From contig JAOUAY010000010.1 of the NCBI GenBank assembly GCA_029860565.1, positions 1 to 18,864 of the forward strand: 18,864 nt of DNA, written 5' to 3'. The notes below the pieces were generated by a model. The model ran no database searches. It was given only the letters and a program-made list of their open reading frames with translations, and was not told the origin of the DNA. The stretch comes from Candidatus Nitrosopumilus sp. (GTDB lineage: Archaea > Thermoproteota > Nitrososphaeria > Nitrososphaerales > Nitrosopumilaceae). The position numbers and the translations under genes are program-made. Positions 1 to 7,994 of this stretch are shown here, piece after piece. Within the stretch, counting starts at the first letter, position 1, and each line of letters begins with the position of its first letter.

Positions 1-128
1 TAGATGACATTGTTGTAGATGACATTGTTGTAGATGACATTGTTGTAGATGACATTGTTGTAGATGACATTGTTGTAGATGACATTGTTGTAGATGACAT
101 TGTTGTAGATGACATTGTTGTAGATGAC
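1..128 (+). repeat. 15-nt perfect tandem repeat encoding DDIVV
   Basis: Eight complete, identical copies of TAGATGACATTGTTG run from the first base to 120, followed by an 8-nt partial copy. The array may continue upstream of the window. In the open frame each unit encodes Asp-Asp-Ile-Val-Val. The unit is a multiple of three, so copy-number change would alter protein length without breaking the frame. Identity at silent positions points to recent expansion. Confidence 0.97.
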
Positions 129-392
129 GATGGGGTTCAAGCTGGTGGTGACGATGCTAATCCTACTCAACTTGATAATGTTGACTATTCCAAGATTGCA
201 GGACTCGTAGTGTTGTTGGTTGTAATGATTACAGTTTTTGTAATCTTTAAGAAATTCAAAGAATCTGGATTTGATACTGGACTCAAAAATAAACTAAAGA
301 AAAAACAGCAACAGCACACAGTAAAAGAGATTGTTGCATTTGATGATAAACTGCACATTGACATCACGACTCTGACTGATGGCAATAACTAG
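3..392 (+). CDS. Partial membrane-anchored surface protein with DDIVV repeats (3' end only)
   Basis: The frame is open from the window edge (gat at 3) to the TAG at 390-392, so the start lies upstream. What is visible is eight DDIVV repeats, then an Asp/Gly/Asn-rich linker. A hydrophobic segment follows at about bases 192-252 (KIAGLVVLLVVMITVFVIF), then a basic stop-transfer stretch (KKFK) and a lysine/glutamine-rich tail. This is the layout of a type I membrane protein: acidic external stalk, one C-terminal helix, short cytoplasmic tail. The first internal ATG at 210 falls inside the helix and is unlikely to be the real start. It lies 47 bases ahead of the VirB3-like gene, which has its own promoter. 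A role as an adhesin or accessory of the neighbouring secretion complex is inferred from position. The family was not recognised. Confidence 0.85.
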   Translation, partial: DDIVVDDIVVDDIVVDDIVVDDIVVDDIVVDDIVVDDIVVDDDGVQAGGDDANPTQLDNVDYSKIAGLVVLLVVMITVFVIFKKFKESGFDTGLKNKLKKKQQQHTVKEIVAFDDKLHIDITTLTDGNN

Positions 393-408
393 GCTTTGAG
401 CAATCCTC

Positions 409-422
409 CCTTTTATACAAAT
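409..422 (+). promoter_or_regulatory. Promoter box CCTTTTATACAAAT (copy 1)
   Basis: A TATA-like core (TTTTATAC) preceded by CC and followed by AAAT. It ends 17 bases before the ATG at 440, which puts the transcription start close to the start codon (leaderless mRNA). The 14-nt element recurs before three other secretion genes, with A or T at the one variable position. Confidence 0.8.
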
Positions 423-439
423 GACATATCATATCTCAG

Positions 440-1291
440 ATGAGCGCCAGAAACATTGATTTGGTAACATTTGAAAATGACTCTGTACTTAACCAAAAGT
501 CAATTTCACTTCCCATAGGTAAGGTTTCAATCAGACAGACTGCCATACTGTTCTCAGGAATATTGATGACATTTCTAGTCTTTATGGGCACTGACAATCT
601 GATAATGTCTGGATTTGTATTTGCCGTATTTTTGGGACTTGGATTGGTTGGATCCAGGGTGATGGCTGCAGATCAGATGATAAAGAGTCACCTGATACTT
701 TTGACAAGGGGAACCTCACTTGATGTCAAGCACGAATACATGGAAAAGAAAAAGAAAAAACGACAGGCAGGTAATAATGCGATACAAAATTCAAAACAAG
801 AAGAAGAATTACAAAAAAATAATAATGGACTAGTAAACAAGACTCTTTCAGATATACAGTCATTATTATTATTCAAGAAAAAAGACATCCTCCAAAAAGA
901 ACAGTATGAAAATGGCATGCTGCAAGAAAAGGATATACAGAATCCTTCAGAGGACAACGGATTCTCAGGTGAAATAGAACTCACTGATCAGAACATTCTC
1001 AATGTTTCACTTTACAAAAAAACAAAACAAAATCAAAATGATGATGATGGCAGCAATCCAATAAAAAAGATAATTGCAAGTATCTCAAAAAAACAATCTT
1101 TTGCTGAATCATGCAAAGAAAATCTTACAGAACATGTCATGATAACGCTTGACGGAAAAAAACTAGAGCAATCCCGATACGCAATAAAATCCAATAATGT
1201 TATTTCACTTGTCTTGGAGAAAAGCCCTGATGCAGTTTATCAAATCACTGCAACTGTAGATGGCAGTGATGATCCAATGGTGACAGTCTAA
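440..1291 (+). CDS. VirB3/PrgI-like membrane protein with long C-terminal extension
   Basis: 283 aa. The N-terminal ~90 residues match the VirB3/PrgI pattern: a short soluble start, SLPIGKVSIRQ, two close hydrophobic helices at about 31-49 and 53-72, then an amphipathic stretch. VirB3 proteins partner the VirB4 ATPase at the inner face of type IV secretion channels, and a VirB4-like gene lies 1.1 kb downstream. The remaining ~190 residues are unusual. A lysine-rich KKKKKR patch at ~102-108 is followed by a low-complexity Gln/Asn/Lys region, then a C-terminal ~50-residue segment of alternating hydrophobics (ITLDGKKLEQSRYAIK onward) that looks like a small beta-sandwich. Typical PrgI proteins lack most of this. 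The start at 440 is set by the TATA box 29 bases upstream. The VirB3 call rests on topology, motif feel and context, not a search. Confidence 0.7.
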   Translation: MSARNIDLVTFENDSVLNQKSISLPIGKVSIRQTAILFSGILMTFLVFMGTDNLIMSGFVFAVFLGLGLVGSRVMAADQMIKSHLILLTRGTSLDVKHEYMEKKKKKRQAGNNAIQNSKQEEELQKNNNGLVNKTLSDIQSLLLFKKKDILQKEQYENGMLQEKDIQNPSEDNGFSGEIELTDQNILNVSLYKKTKQNQNDDDGSNPIKKIIASISKKQSFAESCKENLTEHVMITLDGKKLEQSRYAIKSNNVISLVLEKSPDAVYQITATVDGSDDPMVTV

Positions 1292-1312
1292 TGACTAAAC
1301 ATTATCTTTTCT

Positions 1313-1326
1313 CCTTTTAAACAAAT
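1313..1326 (+). promoter_or_regulatory. Promoter box CCTTTTAAACAAAT (copy 2)
   Basis: Same 14-nt element as at 409, with A at the variable position. It ends 15 bases before the ATG at 1342, consistent with leaderless transcription of the pilin-like gene. Confidence 0.8.
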
Positions 1327-1341
1327 CAGAATAACTATTCA

Positions 1342-1716
1342 ATGATTAGAAAAAAGGACGGTGAGCTGAAGGAAGGCGAATCCATTGGAGGCTTTTTCAT
1401 AAAGCTGGTAGTGGCCCTGGTAGCAGTAATCATCGTTGCAACTATTGTACCTGATGTACTTGGTGTGAACGTACAGGAACTATGTATTGAGGACGCAACC
1501 ATCCTTGGAGATATCACTGCAAACCATTGTGGTGATGCTTCTGTCTTCCTTACTGATGCAGTAAAGACCATAATTGGAGACGGCTATAGCTTCTTGCTTG
1601 TGGGAATCGCACTTGCATTCATAGGAATTGGCGCCTACAAGGGAGTCACCTACAAGGTTTTACCTTCTGTATTGCCACTAGGCTCTGCAGGAATAAAAAG
1701 TACAGCAGCAGAATAA
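1342..1716 (+). CDS. VirB2/CedA1-like pilin candidate (two-helix membrane protein)
   Basis: 124 aa. A charged N-terminus (~1-14) is followed by helix 1 at about 17-41, a polar loop with two cysteines (C48, C63) that could form a disulfide, and helix 2 at about 81-102. A short tail ends in small residues. Size and two-helix hairpin topology fit VirB2-type conjugative pilins and the archaeal CedA1 pilins, which are known to be VirB2-like. Its place between VirB3-like and VirB4-like genes supports the call. The ATG at 1342 follows the shared promoter box by 15 bases. The next gene starts 15 bases after its stop and has no box of its own, so the two are probably co-transcribed. It could instead be a minor membrane subunit; sequence alone does not prove filament assembly. 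Confidence 0.62.
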   Translation: MIRKKDGELKEGESIGGFFIKLVVALVAVIIVATIVPDVLGVNVQELCIEDATILGDITANHCGDASVFLTDAVKTIIGDGYSFLLVGIALAFIGIGAYKGVTYKVLPSVLPLGSAGIKSTAAE

Positions 1717-1731
1717 TGAGAAAACAACGAA

Positions 1732-2208
1732 ATGAACAACAAAACAGACTGCAAGAAGAAAAAACATCAGAGAATTCTTCCAGTCTTATTTTATTCGTTT
1801 TTGTTTTCCCCTCTCTTTTTTTATTTATTATTTTTTGACAGGCCTGAACTGCATTTCTGGAGAATTGTGATGCCGTTGTATGGTTTCTGGATTGTCATGA
1901 TGTCCCTTGACATGAAAATTACACTGTCACTCAAACAGTTGATTTTGCACCATGAGGCAAATCCAATATTTAGAACACTGTACGCAAAGTACAGAACGTC
2001 AGTTGCAGTAATGATTCAGCTACTGATAGAGTCAGTATTCGTTTTTGTTCTGCCGTCTCTGATGTTTCCAAGGGATTTTGGAGTGAAATTATTTTTTGAC
2101 TATCAATCAAGTGCAATCTTTGCAGGGATTGTAGGTGTCTTTCATTTGGTTGCATGGTACAATAACAGAAAAAACATCAAAGAAGTTTTGGAGAATCAAA
2201 AACATTAG
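1732..2208 (+). CDS. Four-helix membrane protein, DUF5658-like
   Basis: 158 aa. A basic lysine-rich N-terminus is followed by about four hydrophobic helices (roughly 15-35, 43-60, 91-110 and 126-143) and a charged C-terminus. The pairing of an Asp at the end of helix 2 (LDMKITLSL) with a later EANPIFR motif recalls the small archaeal membrane family DUF5658; this is from memory and unverified. It follows the pilin-like gene by 15 bases and is probably read from the same transcript. An accessory role in the envelope complex is inferred from position only. Confidence 0.6.
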   Translation: MNNKTDCKKKKHQRILPVLFYSFLFSPLFFYLLFFDRPELHFWRIVMPLYGFWIVMMSLDMKITLSLKQLILHHEANPIFRTLYAKYRTSVAVMIQLLIESVFVFVLPSLMFPRDFGVKLFFDYQSSAIFAGIVGVFHLVAWYNNRKNIKEVLENQKH

Positions 2209-2405
2209 TGATTTCACCATCAGTGTGATCTGAATTTGGGATTATTTTCTTGGTTTTCTTTTCATAATGCTGCCATGTTACAAACACTCCAACACTATGA
2301 TGCAAGTACTACAACAAGATGTAGTAATTCTGCTGACATGAATGATCATAATACCATTACATAGAAGAGATATTTTTTTCTAAAAACAAATCCAACTAAT
2401 AATTA

Positions 2406-2419
2406 CCTTTTATACAAAT
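2406..2419 (+). promoter_or_regulatory. Promoter box CCTTTTATACAAAT (copy 3)
   Basis: Identical in all 14 bases to the copy at 409. It ends 15 bases before the GTG at 2435. The sequence around the start (TCGTGAA) is also shared with the VirB6-like gene at 12553. The 2209-2405 stretch upstream shows no supported gene. Confidence 0.85.
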
Positions 2420-2434
2420 GATTCATCATGAATC

Positions 2435-4396
2435 GTGAAATTAAACCCATTTGGAAATAAACAATCCCTTAAGAAAAATTCTAGAAAAAACAATCTAAAT
2501 AAACCGCAGACATCAACATCAAAGAAAAAATCATCTCCACACAAGTTTGCATTCAGTTACAGTATAATTCCTACAAACTTTATCAACCTGTCAGAAGAGG
2601 CCCAAATCCAAAGACTAGGCCAATTCTTTGACATTCTCAATGTTATTGATGATAGAATAAAAATCACAATGTCAAGGAGGATGGTGCCAATTACAGTCGA
2701 AGGACAGATTCAAAACATGCCTGTAATGCAGGTGCATCTTGAATCACATACCCCAATTGCTGATACCCTGGAGCAAAACAGGCTAGAGTACATTTCAGGG
2801 GTTGTTCCTCCTAATTTTCAGATAAAAAAAGAGCATTTCTCCATGATGGAACTTGTTGAGGTGATTCCAGATGATACAAACAACAACAATGATGATTATG
2901 ATGAGACCAACACTGGAGAGAAAATATTCTCAAAGACTTTTACACTTGATGAAATCCCTGCAACTTTACCTTATGCATGGATTACCCGAATCTTTGATAT
3001 CTGCTCCCAGATACAAATGTGGTACAACCCCCTTGACAAAGACGAGGCAATAACCCGAATGGTCAGATTCAAAAATATCATTTACGATGACGCAAAATCA
3101 AACAGGGTAACATCAGAATTATTCAAGAGGGCAGATGATGCTGAAAATTCTTTGAGAAAAGACACAACCCGACTCTATGAGGTTGTTGTAAACTGCACTG
3201 TAGTGGGACGAGACAGAAAATCCCTCAAGGAAAACTGCAAGACATTCAAGAAACACCTCAAGAGATATGGCGGGCATTTTAGCGCAGTTTCTGCAAAACA
3301 GGCAAGCATGCTGTACGAAGGGTTTGGAAAAAAGATTACCTTTGACAGGGGGTCTTGTGCAATTCTGTACTCGTTTGCATCAGCTGACATGCTTGAGATT
3401 CCTGATGGCATCCCGTTGGGGATTAACATGGACTCAAAAGGTCCCATAATATTTGACATTGGCAAGCGCACCAACTACAACATTGCAATTATTGGCAAGT
3501 CCGGTTCAGGAAAGTCATTTACCGTCAAGATTTTGCTGAACCGTTTGCTGAAAAAGTTTCCAGAGTCTTATGTTTACGTGATAGATCCGATGGGAGAATA
3601 CTCCAAGATTGCTGACTTTTTTGGAATGGATATCTTGTATCTCAAGGATGAAAAAGAGCAGCTGGGTTTGGATCCGTTTGTATTGCTGGAACCATTGGAT
3701 GCAGCAGACATTCTAGCTGAAATCACAAACGCACCTGCTGATGTAAAGAGGCAATTCCAGACATATTGTGGAAAGGCCAAAACCTTTGAGGAGTTCTTTG
3801 AGATGATTCCAAAAAAATACAAGGACAGCCTTATCAATCTGAAGAAGGGTCCGCTCTCCAGAATCATTCTGGGTGAACCAAAACTCAACTCTCAGAGAAA
3901 GGTGATAATGTCAATGGAGGGTGCAACTGGATCTGAGACTGAGCAGATGATTTTGCTGTTGTTGCTAAACAAGATATTTAAAATCTGCAATGACTTGCCT
4001 GCAAGAACAAGAAAGATCGTTCTGATAGATGAGGCCTGGATGCTGTTGCGAATGAATAATGCCGCAAAGTATGTCAACATGATCGTTCGCATGGGAAGAA
4101 AACTAAACATCACGTTTGTATTCATCTCACAAAGATTGGAGGATATCTCAAAGGAGGACGATTCAGGAATTGGAAAAATAATCGACAACATGGAGACCAA
4201 AATCATTCTTGGTCTGGAAGAGCAGGCAGCAGAGACTGCAAGAACTGTTTTGCGATTGTCGGATTCTGAGACAAACAAAATCAGGGCATTTAATGCAGGA
4301 CATGCGTTATTTCTTACAAAGAATCATAGGATTCATGCAAAGTTCATGCCAACTTTACAGGAAAGAGAGATGTTTGATACAAGGCCGTTGGAATAA
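2435..4396 (+). CDS. VirB4/TraC-like secretion ATPase
   Basis: 653 aa. An N-terminal lysine/asparagine-rich tail (~1-40) precedes a CagE/TrbE-type domain to about 330. The RecA-like ATPase follows, with Walker A GKSGSGKS at 354-361 and Walker B LIDEAW at 530-535 (D532, E533). These features are typical of VirB4/TraC/TrbE and of archaeal CedB/HerA relatives. Such ATPases power pilus assembly and substrate transfer at the cytoplasmic face of type IV secretion systems. Length is within the usual family range, so it looks intact. The GTG start is chosen because the promoter box lies 27 bases upstream; a nearby ATG at 2428 is out of frame. With the VirB2-, VirB3- and VirB6-like proteins it would form the inner-membrane core. 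No VirD4-type coupling protein or relaxase is in the window. Confidence 0.92.
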   Translation: MKLNPFGNKQSLKKNSRKNNLNKPQTSTSKKKSSPHKFAFSYSIIPTNFINLSEEAQIQRLGQFFDILNVIDDRIKITMSRRMVPITVEGQIQNMPVMQVHLESHTPIADTLEQNRLEYISGVVPPNFQIKKEHFSMMELVEVIPDDTNNNNDDYDETNTGEKIFSKTFTLDEIPATLPYAWITRIFDICSQIQMWYNPLDKDEAITRMVRFKNIIYDDAKSNRVTSELFKRADDAENSLRKDTTRLYEVVVNCTVVGRDRKSLKENCKTFKKHLKRYGGHFSAVSAKQASMLYEGFGKKITFDRGSCAILYSFASADMLEIPDGIPLGINMDSKGPIIFDIGKRTNYNIAIIGKSGSGKSFTVKILLNRLLKKFPESYVYVIDPMGEYSKIADFFGMDILYLKDEKEQLGLDPFVLLEPLDAADILAEITNAPADVKRQFQTYCGKAKTFEEFFEMIPKKYKDSLINLKKGPLSRIILGEPKLNSQRKVIMSMEGATGSETEQMILLLLLNKIFKICNDLPARTRKIVLIDEAWMLLRMNNAAKYVNMIVRMGRKLNITFVFISQRLEDISKEDDSGIGKIIDNMETKIILGLEEQAAETARTVLRLSDSETNKIRAFNAGHALFLTKNHRIHAKFMPTLQEREMFDTRPLE

Positions 4397-4458
4397 CTTG
4401 AAAAATTTATGTTCAAACAGAAAGTGATGATTTTAATTCAATATTCCTAGAATGAAAA

Positions 4459-4614
4459 TTGAAAGAAACGATTTTGAATGTGACTCCTGAGGAAAGAAAA
4501 GAATTGGGAATCAACAAGTCAACACTTTGGTACCTGAAAAAAAACATAATGTCGGGAAGAAAACCCAGAATCTATAGAAAGGTCCTAGAAAAGATGAATT
4601 CTTCCTGCAGCTAG
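4459..4614 (+). CDS. Small helix-turn-helix-like protein or gene remnant (51 aa, TTG start)
   Basis: The frame is open from just after a TGA at 4453-4455 to the TAG at 4612-4614. It encodes 51 aa with ELGINKSTLWYLKKNI near the middle and GRKPRIYRKVLEKM near the end, a pattern like a compact helix-turn-helix. A TATA-like TTTTAATT at 4431-4438 lies 28 bases ahead of the TTG at 4459, which suits a leaderless start. From memory the motif recalls a C-terminal tail seen in some archaeal Cas1-type proteins, but no Cas1 body or CRISPR array is present. It may be a stand-alone DNA-binding peptide or the stranded 3' end of a lost gene. It sits directly before the phased CCTGA array. Confidence 0.45.
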   Translation: MKETILNVTPEERKELGINKSTLWYLKKNIMSGRKPRIYRKVLEKMNSSCS

Positions 4615-4634
4615 ACTTCTGCACTTTTGTCTCT

Positions 4635-4732
4635 CTCCTGAAGTCTACCTGATAAGTACCTGAAAAATACGATGATTGTTCCTGAGATTTTTAAAATCAC
4701 TCCTGATGGTTTCTGGTTTTACTCCTGAATCT
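4635..4732 (+). repeat. Helically phased CCTGA repeat array (iteron-like)
   Basis: CCTGA occurs in the same orientation at 4637, 4648, 4659, 4681, 4702 and 4724. The spacings are 11, 11, 22, 21 and 22 bases, so every copy faces the same side of the helix. Empty slots hold weak forms (CGATGA at 4670, TCTGG at 4712). Flanks are CT, TA or TT. The spacing is not a codon multiple and the region is non-coding between converging genes. It is probably a binding array for a DNA-binding protein; whether it is an operator, origin iteron or oriT-like site is unknown. Confidence 0.7.
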
Positions 4733-4744
4733 AGTTATTATGAT

Positions 4745-4763
4745 ATTAAATTAAAAATTTAAT
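4745..4763. repeat. AT-rich inverted repeat
   Basis: Perfect 8-bp arms, ATTAAATT and AATTTAAT, separated by AAA, in the converging intergenic region just right of the CCTGA array. It could be a protein-binding palindrome or an easily melted segment. Confidence 0.6.
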
Positions 4764-4809
4764 TGCGTTGTTTACTTCCTAAACTAGTTTCCTACAATTA
4801 ATAGTTAAA

Positions 4810-4835
4810 ACTTAATTTTTGGCACAAAATTAAGT
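4810..4835 (-). terminator. Hairpin terminator candidate for the restriction operon
   Basis: A perfect 10-bp stem (ACTTAATTTT / AAAATTAAGT) closes a 6-nt loop (TGGCAC), starting 6 bases beyond the stop of the winged-helix gene. On the - strand the hairpin is followed by TTTTAACT. Its position at the end of the left-pointing operon fits a terminator; being symmetric it may also act on the + strand. Confidence 0.55.
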
Positions 4836-4841
4836 AATTTT

Positions 4842-5063
4842 CTACTTAACTAATCTGTATGTTGAAGGTTTGACACGAACAATTTCGTCAGTTCTCAATA
4901 ATCTATCAATTACGCTACGAACTCTATGCTGTAGTGTTTCTTTATCCCATTTTAGATCAGGATTTTGCGAAACAGTATGATATAGCATTTGTAAGGTAAT
5001 AGTTTGATTGTTTTTGAATTGATTTCTAATAACACTAGTTAGATTACCTTTTTTTATTTTCAT
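4842..5063 (-). CDS. Small winged-helix-like DNA-binding protein
   Basis: 73 aa. A basic start (MKIKKGN) is followed by three predicted helices and a terminal strand pair (EIVRVKPSTYRLVK) that reads as the wing of a winged-helix domain. It is the last gene of the left-pointing restriction block, 60 bases after Res. That gap contains a TATA-like CTTTTAAAAAATTT (5083-5094 on the complement) about 30 bases before the ATG, so it can be transcribed on its own. A role in controlling the restriction genes, by analogy with R-M controller proteins, is inferred from position; those are usually lambda-repressor-like rather than winged-helix. The family was not recognised precisely. Confidence 0.6.
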   Translation of the reverse strand: MKIKKGNLTSVIRNQFKNNQTITLQMLYHTVSQNPDLKWDKETLQHRVRSVIDRLLRTDEIVRVKPSTYRLVK

Positions 5064-5123
5064 ATTTTTTTTGTTTATAGAAATTTTTTAAAAGTTACGG
5101 AAATTCCTTTTAACACATAATTG

Positions 5124-7994
5124 CTAATTTTTTCTACAATGTCTGCACCAAGATTGTGGTCGAATAAATCCATTTATATTTCTGAATCCAAATAGTTTTT
5201 CAACACCCTCCCTAGTTGTTGCTATTTTGTCACATTTAGGACATTTTGTGGTAACGTCTTTTGCTTGTTCTAATTCAGAATGTTGCTTGATAATTCCTTT
5301 TACTTCAGATTGAGCAAAAGCAACGTCACTAATCCAAACACCAAATCTAACATTTTCAGTAACTGCATCTACCCATTCTTTAAGAAAACTTCGTTTTGTT
5401 CGATTTTGATCACTATCTATCCCTTTTATTTCTAAAACAAGTGTAATTCCATTTTTTAGACAAATTAGAAAATCAGGATAGTATGTATGTAATATTCCAT
5501 TATAGATATAATCAATACCAAACCCTACATGATCATTTTTTACCCATGATACAACACTAGAATTTCTTTCTAGTTCAAAAACAGCATATGCTTCCCATCT
5601 ACTATCATGAACTGCATAGTTTATGTGTGATTTTTTGGAATAATCATTTGGTTTCTTGGTATGCCAGGGCCTCATATCTTCTGTGGATTTAATTGGTTTA
5701 TCAGGATCAAATTCAAGAGTTCTAGATTTTATATTCTCAAACTTGATTGCCTCAAATATGTGCTGAATAATTTTACTCATGTTAAATGTCATTACAAGTT
5801 TTCGTCTAAGTTCTTCGTTTTGATGTACATTCAATATGTTGATTTTATCAGATTTGAGAAATTCTTGAACAATTTTTACTATCTGTATAAGCAAATATTC
5901 TTTGTTTCCTTTCCAGTCAAGTTTTGTAGTTTCAAAAACTTCTTTTGCAACTTGAAATACAATGTGTTGCATTCTTATTTTTTTATTTAGTTTTTCTAAA
6001 TCAATATCTGTCATCGTTGCAAAATTTGGCTTCCCATCGATTACTTCTGCCATATCAACTACAGTAGTAGTTTCTTCAGGATCTAAATTCAGAATTTTTA
6101 CTTTATCCAAATCAAGATTTAATGTAGGTCTCAACGTTGTGTTAATTCTGAGAATATTTGGCCAAGCGATCTCATATTCTTTTTTCTCACTAACTGGTTG
6201 AATTAGTGTTGTGGGAGCTGGTGATGGTGCAGGACTAGAAGCGCTTCTCTCAAATGGAAGAAAGGTGAAAGGGACTCCAAATATTTTAACATATTCAGGA
6301 TCAAATAACCCATCAGAATTAATTTCATATGAAGTTCTTCTTAATCCTCTTCCAACTACTTGTTCACATAAAAGCTGACTAGTAAATGCCCTTAATCCCA
6401 TGATATGTGTAACTGTTTTAGCATCCCAACCTTCTGATAACATTTGTACTGCAACAATTTTTTGAATTTGTTCTCCAGATTTACCAATTTTTCCAATTGT
6501 GTTTACAGTTTCTCTTAGATGTTCGGATTTATCTGACAATGAATTATTTTGTGAGGTATCATCGTTAACATCGAGTCTACTCTCAGCTTCATTCAAAATC
6601 TTTGAATCTATCCTTATCAGTTTTTCAGGACTTATTGGTTCATCAAAGTCAAGTTTGTTGTTAACTAGTGAATATTCAACTCTTGCTGCAGTTTCAGTTC
6701 TATTACAAACACTAATCATTACAGGTGGAGTTGGTGAATTGTTTTCTTCCCAAGCCTTTTTGGTTACAACCCAATCTTGTGCTAGAACAATGTAGGCATT
6801 TTTCACGAGATCCGGTAAAGGAACTTCAGGTTTTGCTTTTTTATTGAGATTTGCTTTTACATCAGGATCTTTGTAAATATGATAAAAACGTGATTTGTAA
6901 TCTGCACTTAATTTTCCATCATCTCGTACTGCTATGGTAGGTGTTTTCACAAGACCTGATTCTATGGCATCATTTAGAGAAAAATCAGATACTATCCATC
7001 CAAAAAGATTTTTTTCGGTAACATTTTCTCCCGGAATAAAAGGAGTAGCTGAAAAATCATAGCAGGTAATTATATTATTTGTAACGTGTATACGATCTAA
7101 TCCTTCAATCCATCTAGTGGCAGTTTCTAATTCTTCTTTATCAATTTTTGTTTGATCATCAATTTTCCTCCATGCATGATGACCTTCATCATTGATGACA
7201 AGAATATTTTTTGATTTTGACATATCTCCAAGAATTCTACGTGAAAAAGCAATGTTGCTTTCGGTTCCTTTTTTTATAACACTCTTCTTTTTTCCTTGAA
7301 GTGGCATAAGGGCATGCCAATTATGAATTTGAAGATTAACTTGTCTCAATTTGTCATAAAATGAACTAGGAATGATATTGAATTCATCATATACACTATT
7401 TTTATCACTTGGACGTAAGACCTCTAATCTTCTTTTTACTGTTAATCCAGGTGAAATTATTAAGATGTTTTTAGTAAATCTATTGTCTTTAGGATATGTA
7501 ATTTTGTTAAGTACTTGCCATCCAATTAGCATACCAATAACAGTTGTTTTTCCAGAACCCGTTGCCATTTTACAACATTTTCTTAAAAAATCTCCACCAT
7601 CACTTGGAATGTCAATACCTTGTCTTTCACTATCTGGAGATTCAGTAAGCCAAATTATAGTTTCAATAGATTCCATCTGACAGAAGAAGAATTTTTTATT
7701 TTCACGAATTTCATTGTTGTGCCAATGATCAAGTAATTTTCTCGTAATTCCTGTGATGCCCGGATAGTTTCTCGCTCTCCATAAATCTACTCTTTTTCTA
7801 ATTTTGTTAACAAGCGGAATCTCGCAAAAAATTCCTGGATCATCATATGTTTTTGAACCTTCTGTTGCAATTAGAAATCCTGCTGGTCTTCGACCTTCAA
7901 GTTTATCAAATATTCTTTTTTCTCTATCATATTGCCAATAATGTGTAGGAACCTGGTAAGGCTTATTGATGATAAGAGTTGGAATGGTAGACAT
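5124..7994 (-). CDS. res: Type III restriction enzyme, Res (helicase/endonuclease) subunit
   Basis: 956 aa. Superfamily 2 helicase motifs are all present: Walker A ATGSGKT at 144-150, DEGH at 269-272, SAT at 315-317, SEGWDAKTVTHI at 520-531 and QVVGRGLRR at 545-553. A C-terminal PD-(D/E)xK nuclease follows (D841, E855 and K857 in YYPDF...LEIKG). The protein ends with a four-cysteine zinc ribbon (C918, C921, C950, C953). With Mod it would form a type III restriction complex that uses ATP to reach a partner site and cut unmodified DNA. Its ATG overlaps the Mod stop by one base (TAATG), so the two are translationally coupled. All catalytic motifs are intact, so it is probably active. The terminal zinc ribbon is not a feature I associate with classic EcoP1I/EcoP15I Res. 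Confidence 0.95.
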   Translation of the reverse strand: MSTIPTLIINKPYQVPTHYWQYDREKRIFDKLEGRRPAGFLIATEGSKTYDDPGIFCEIPLVNKIRKRVDLWRARNYPGITGITRKLLDHWHNNEIRENKKFFFCQMESIETIIWLTESPDSERQGIDIPSDGGDFLRKCCKMATGSGKTTVIGMLIGWQVLNKITYPKDNRFTKNILIISPGLTVKRRLEVLRPSDKNSVYDEFNIIPSSFYDKLRQVNLQIHNWHALMPLQGKKKSVIKKGTESNIAFSRRILGDMSKSKNILVINDEGHHAWRKIDDQTKIDKEELETATRWIEGLDRIHVTNNIITCYDFSATPFIPGENVTEKNLFGWIVSDFSLNDAIESGLVKTPTIAVRDDGKLSADYKSRFYHIYKDPDVKANLNKKAKPEVPLPDLVKNAYIVLAQDWVVTKKAWEENNSPTPPVMISVCNRTETAARVEYSLVNNKLDFDEPISPEKLIRIDSKILNEAESRLDVNDDTSQNNSLSDKSEHLRETVNTIGKIGKSGEQIQKIVAVQMLSEGWDAKTVTHIMGLRAFTSQLLCEQVVGRGLRRTSYEINSDGLFDPEYVKIFGVPFTFLPFERSASSPAPSPAPTTLIQPVSEKKEYEIAWPNILRINTTLRPTLNLDLDKVKILNLDPEETTTVVDMAEVIDGKPNFATMTDIDLEKLNKKIRMQHIVFQVAKEVFETTKLDWKGNKEYLLIQIVKIVQEFLKSDKINILNVHQNEELRRKLVMTFNMSKIIQHIFEAIKFENIKSRTLEFDPDKPIKSTEDMRPWHTKKPNDYSKKSHINYAVHDSRWEAYAVFELERNSSVVSWVKNDHVGFGIDYIYNGILHTYYPDFLICLKNGITLVLEIKGIDSDQNRTKRSFLKEWVDAVTENVRFGVWISDVAFAQSEVKGIIKQHSELEQAKDVTTKCPKCDKIATTREGVEKLFGFRNINGFIRPQSWCRHCRKN

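Noticed and set aside
1..128. CRISPR array
   Set aside because: The 15-nt units are directly adjacent with no spacers and they encode a protein repeat.
2267..2341. 24-codon ORF between the four-helix protein and VirB4-like gene
   Set aside because: It has no convincing TATA box at the right distance and no recognisable motif.
5106..5119. Fifth copy of the secretion promoter box (CCTTTTAACACATA)
   Set aside because: It matches only the first half, lies in the 3' end of res and no + strand gene follows.
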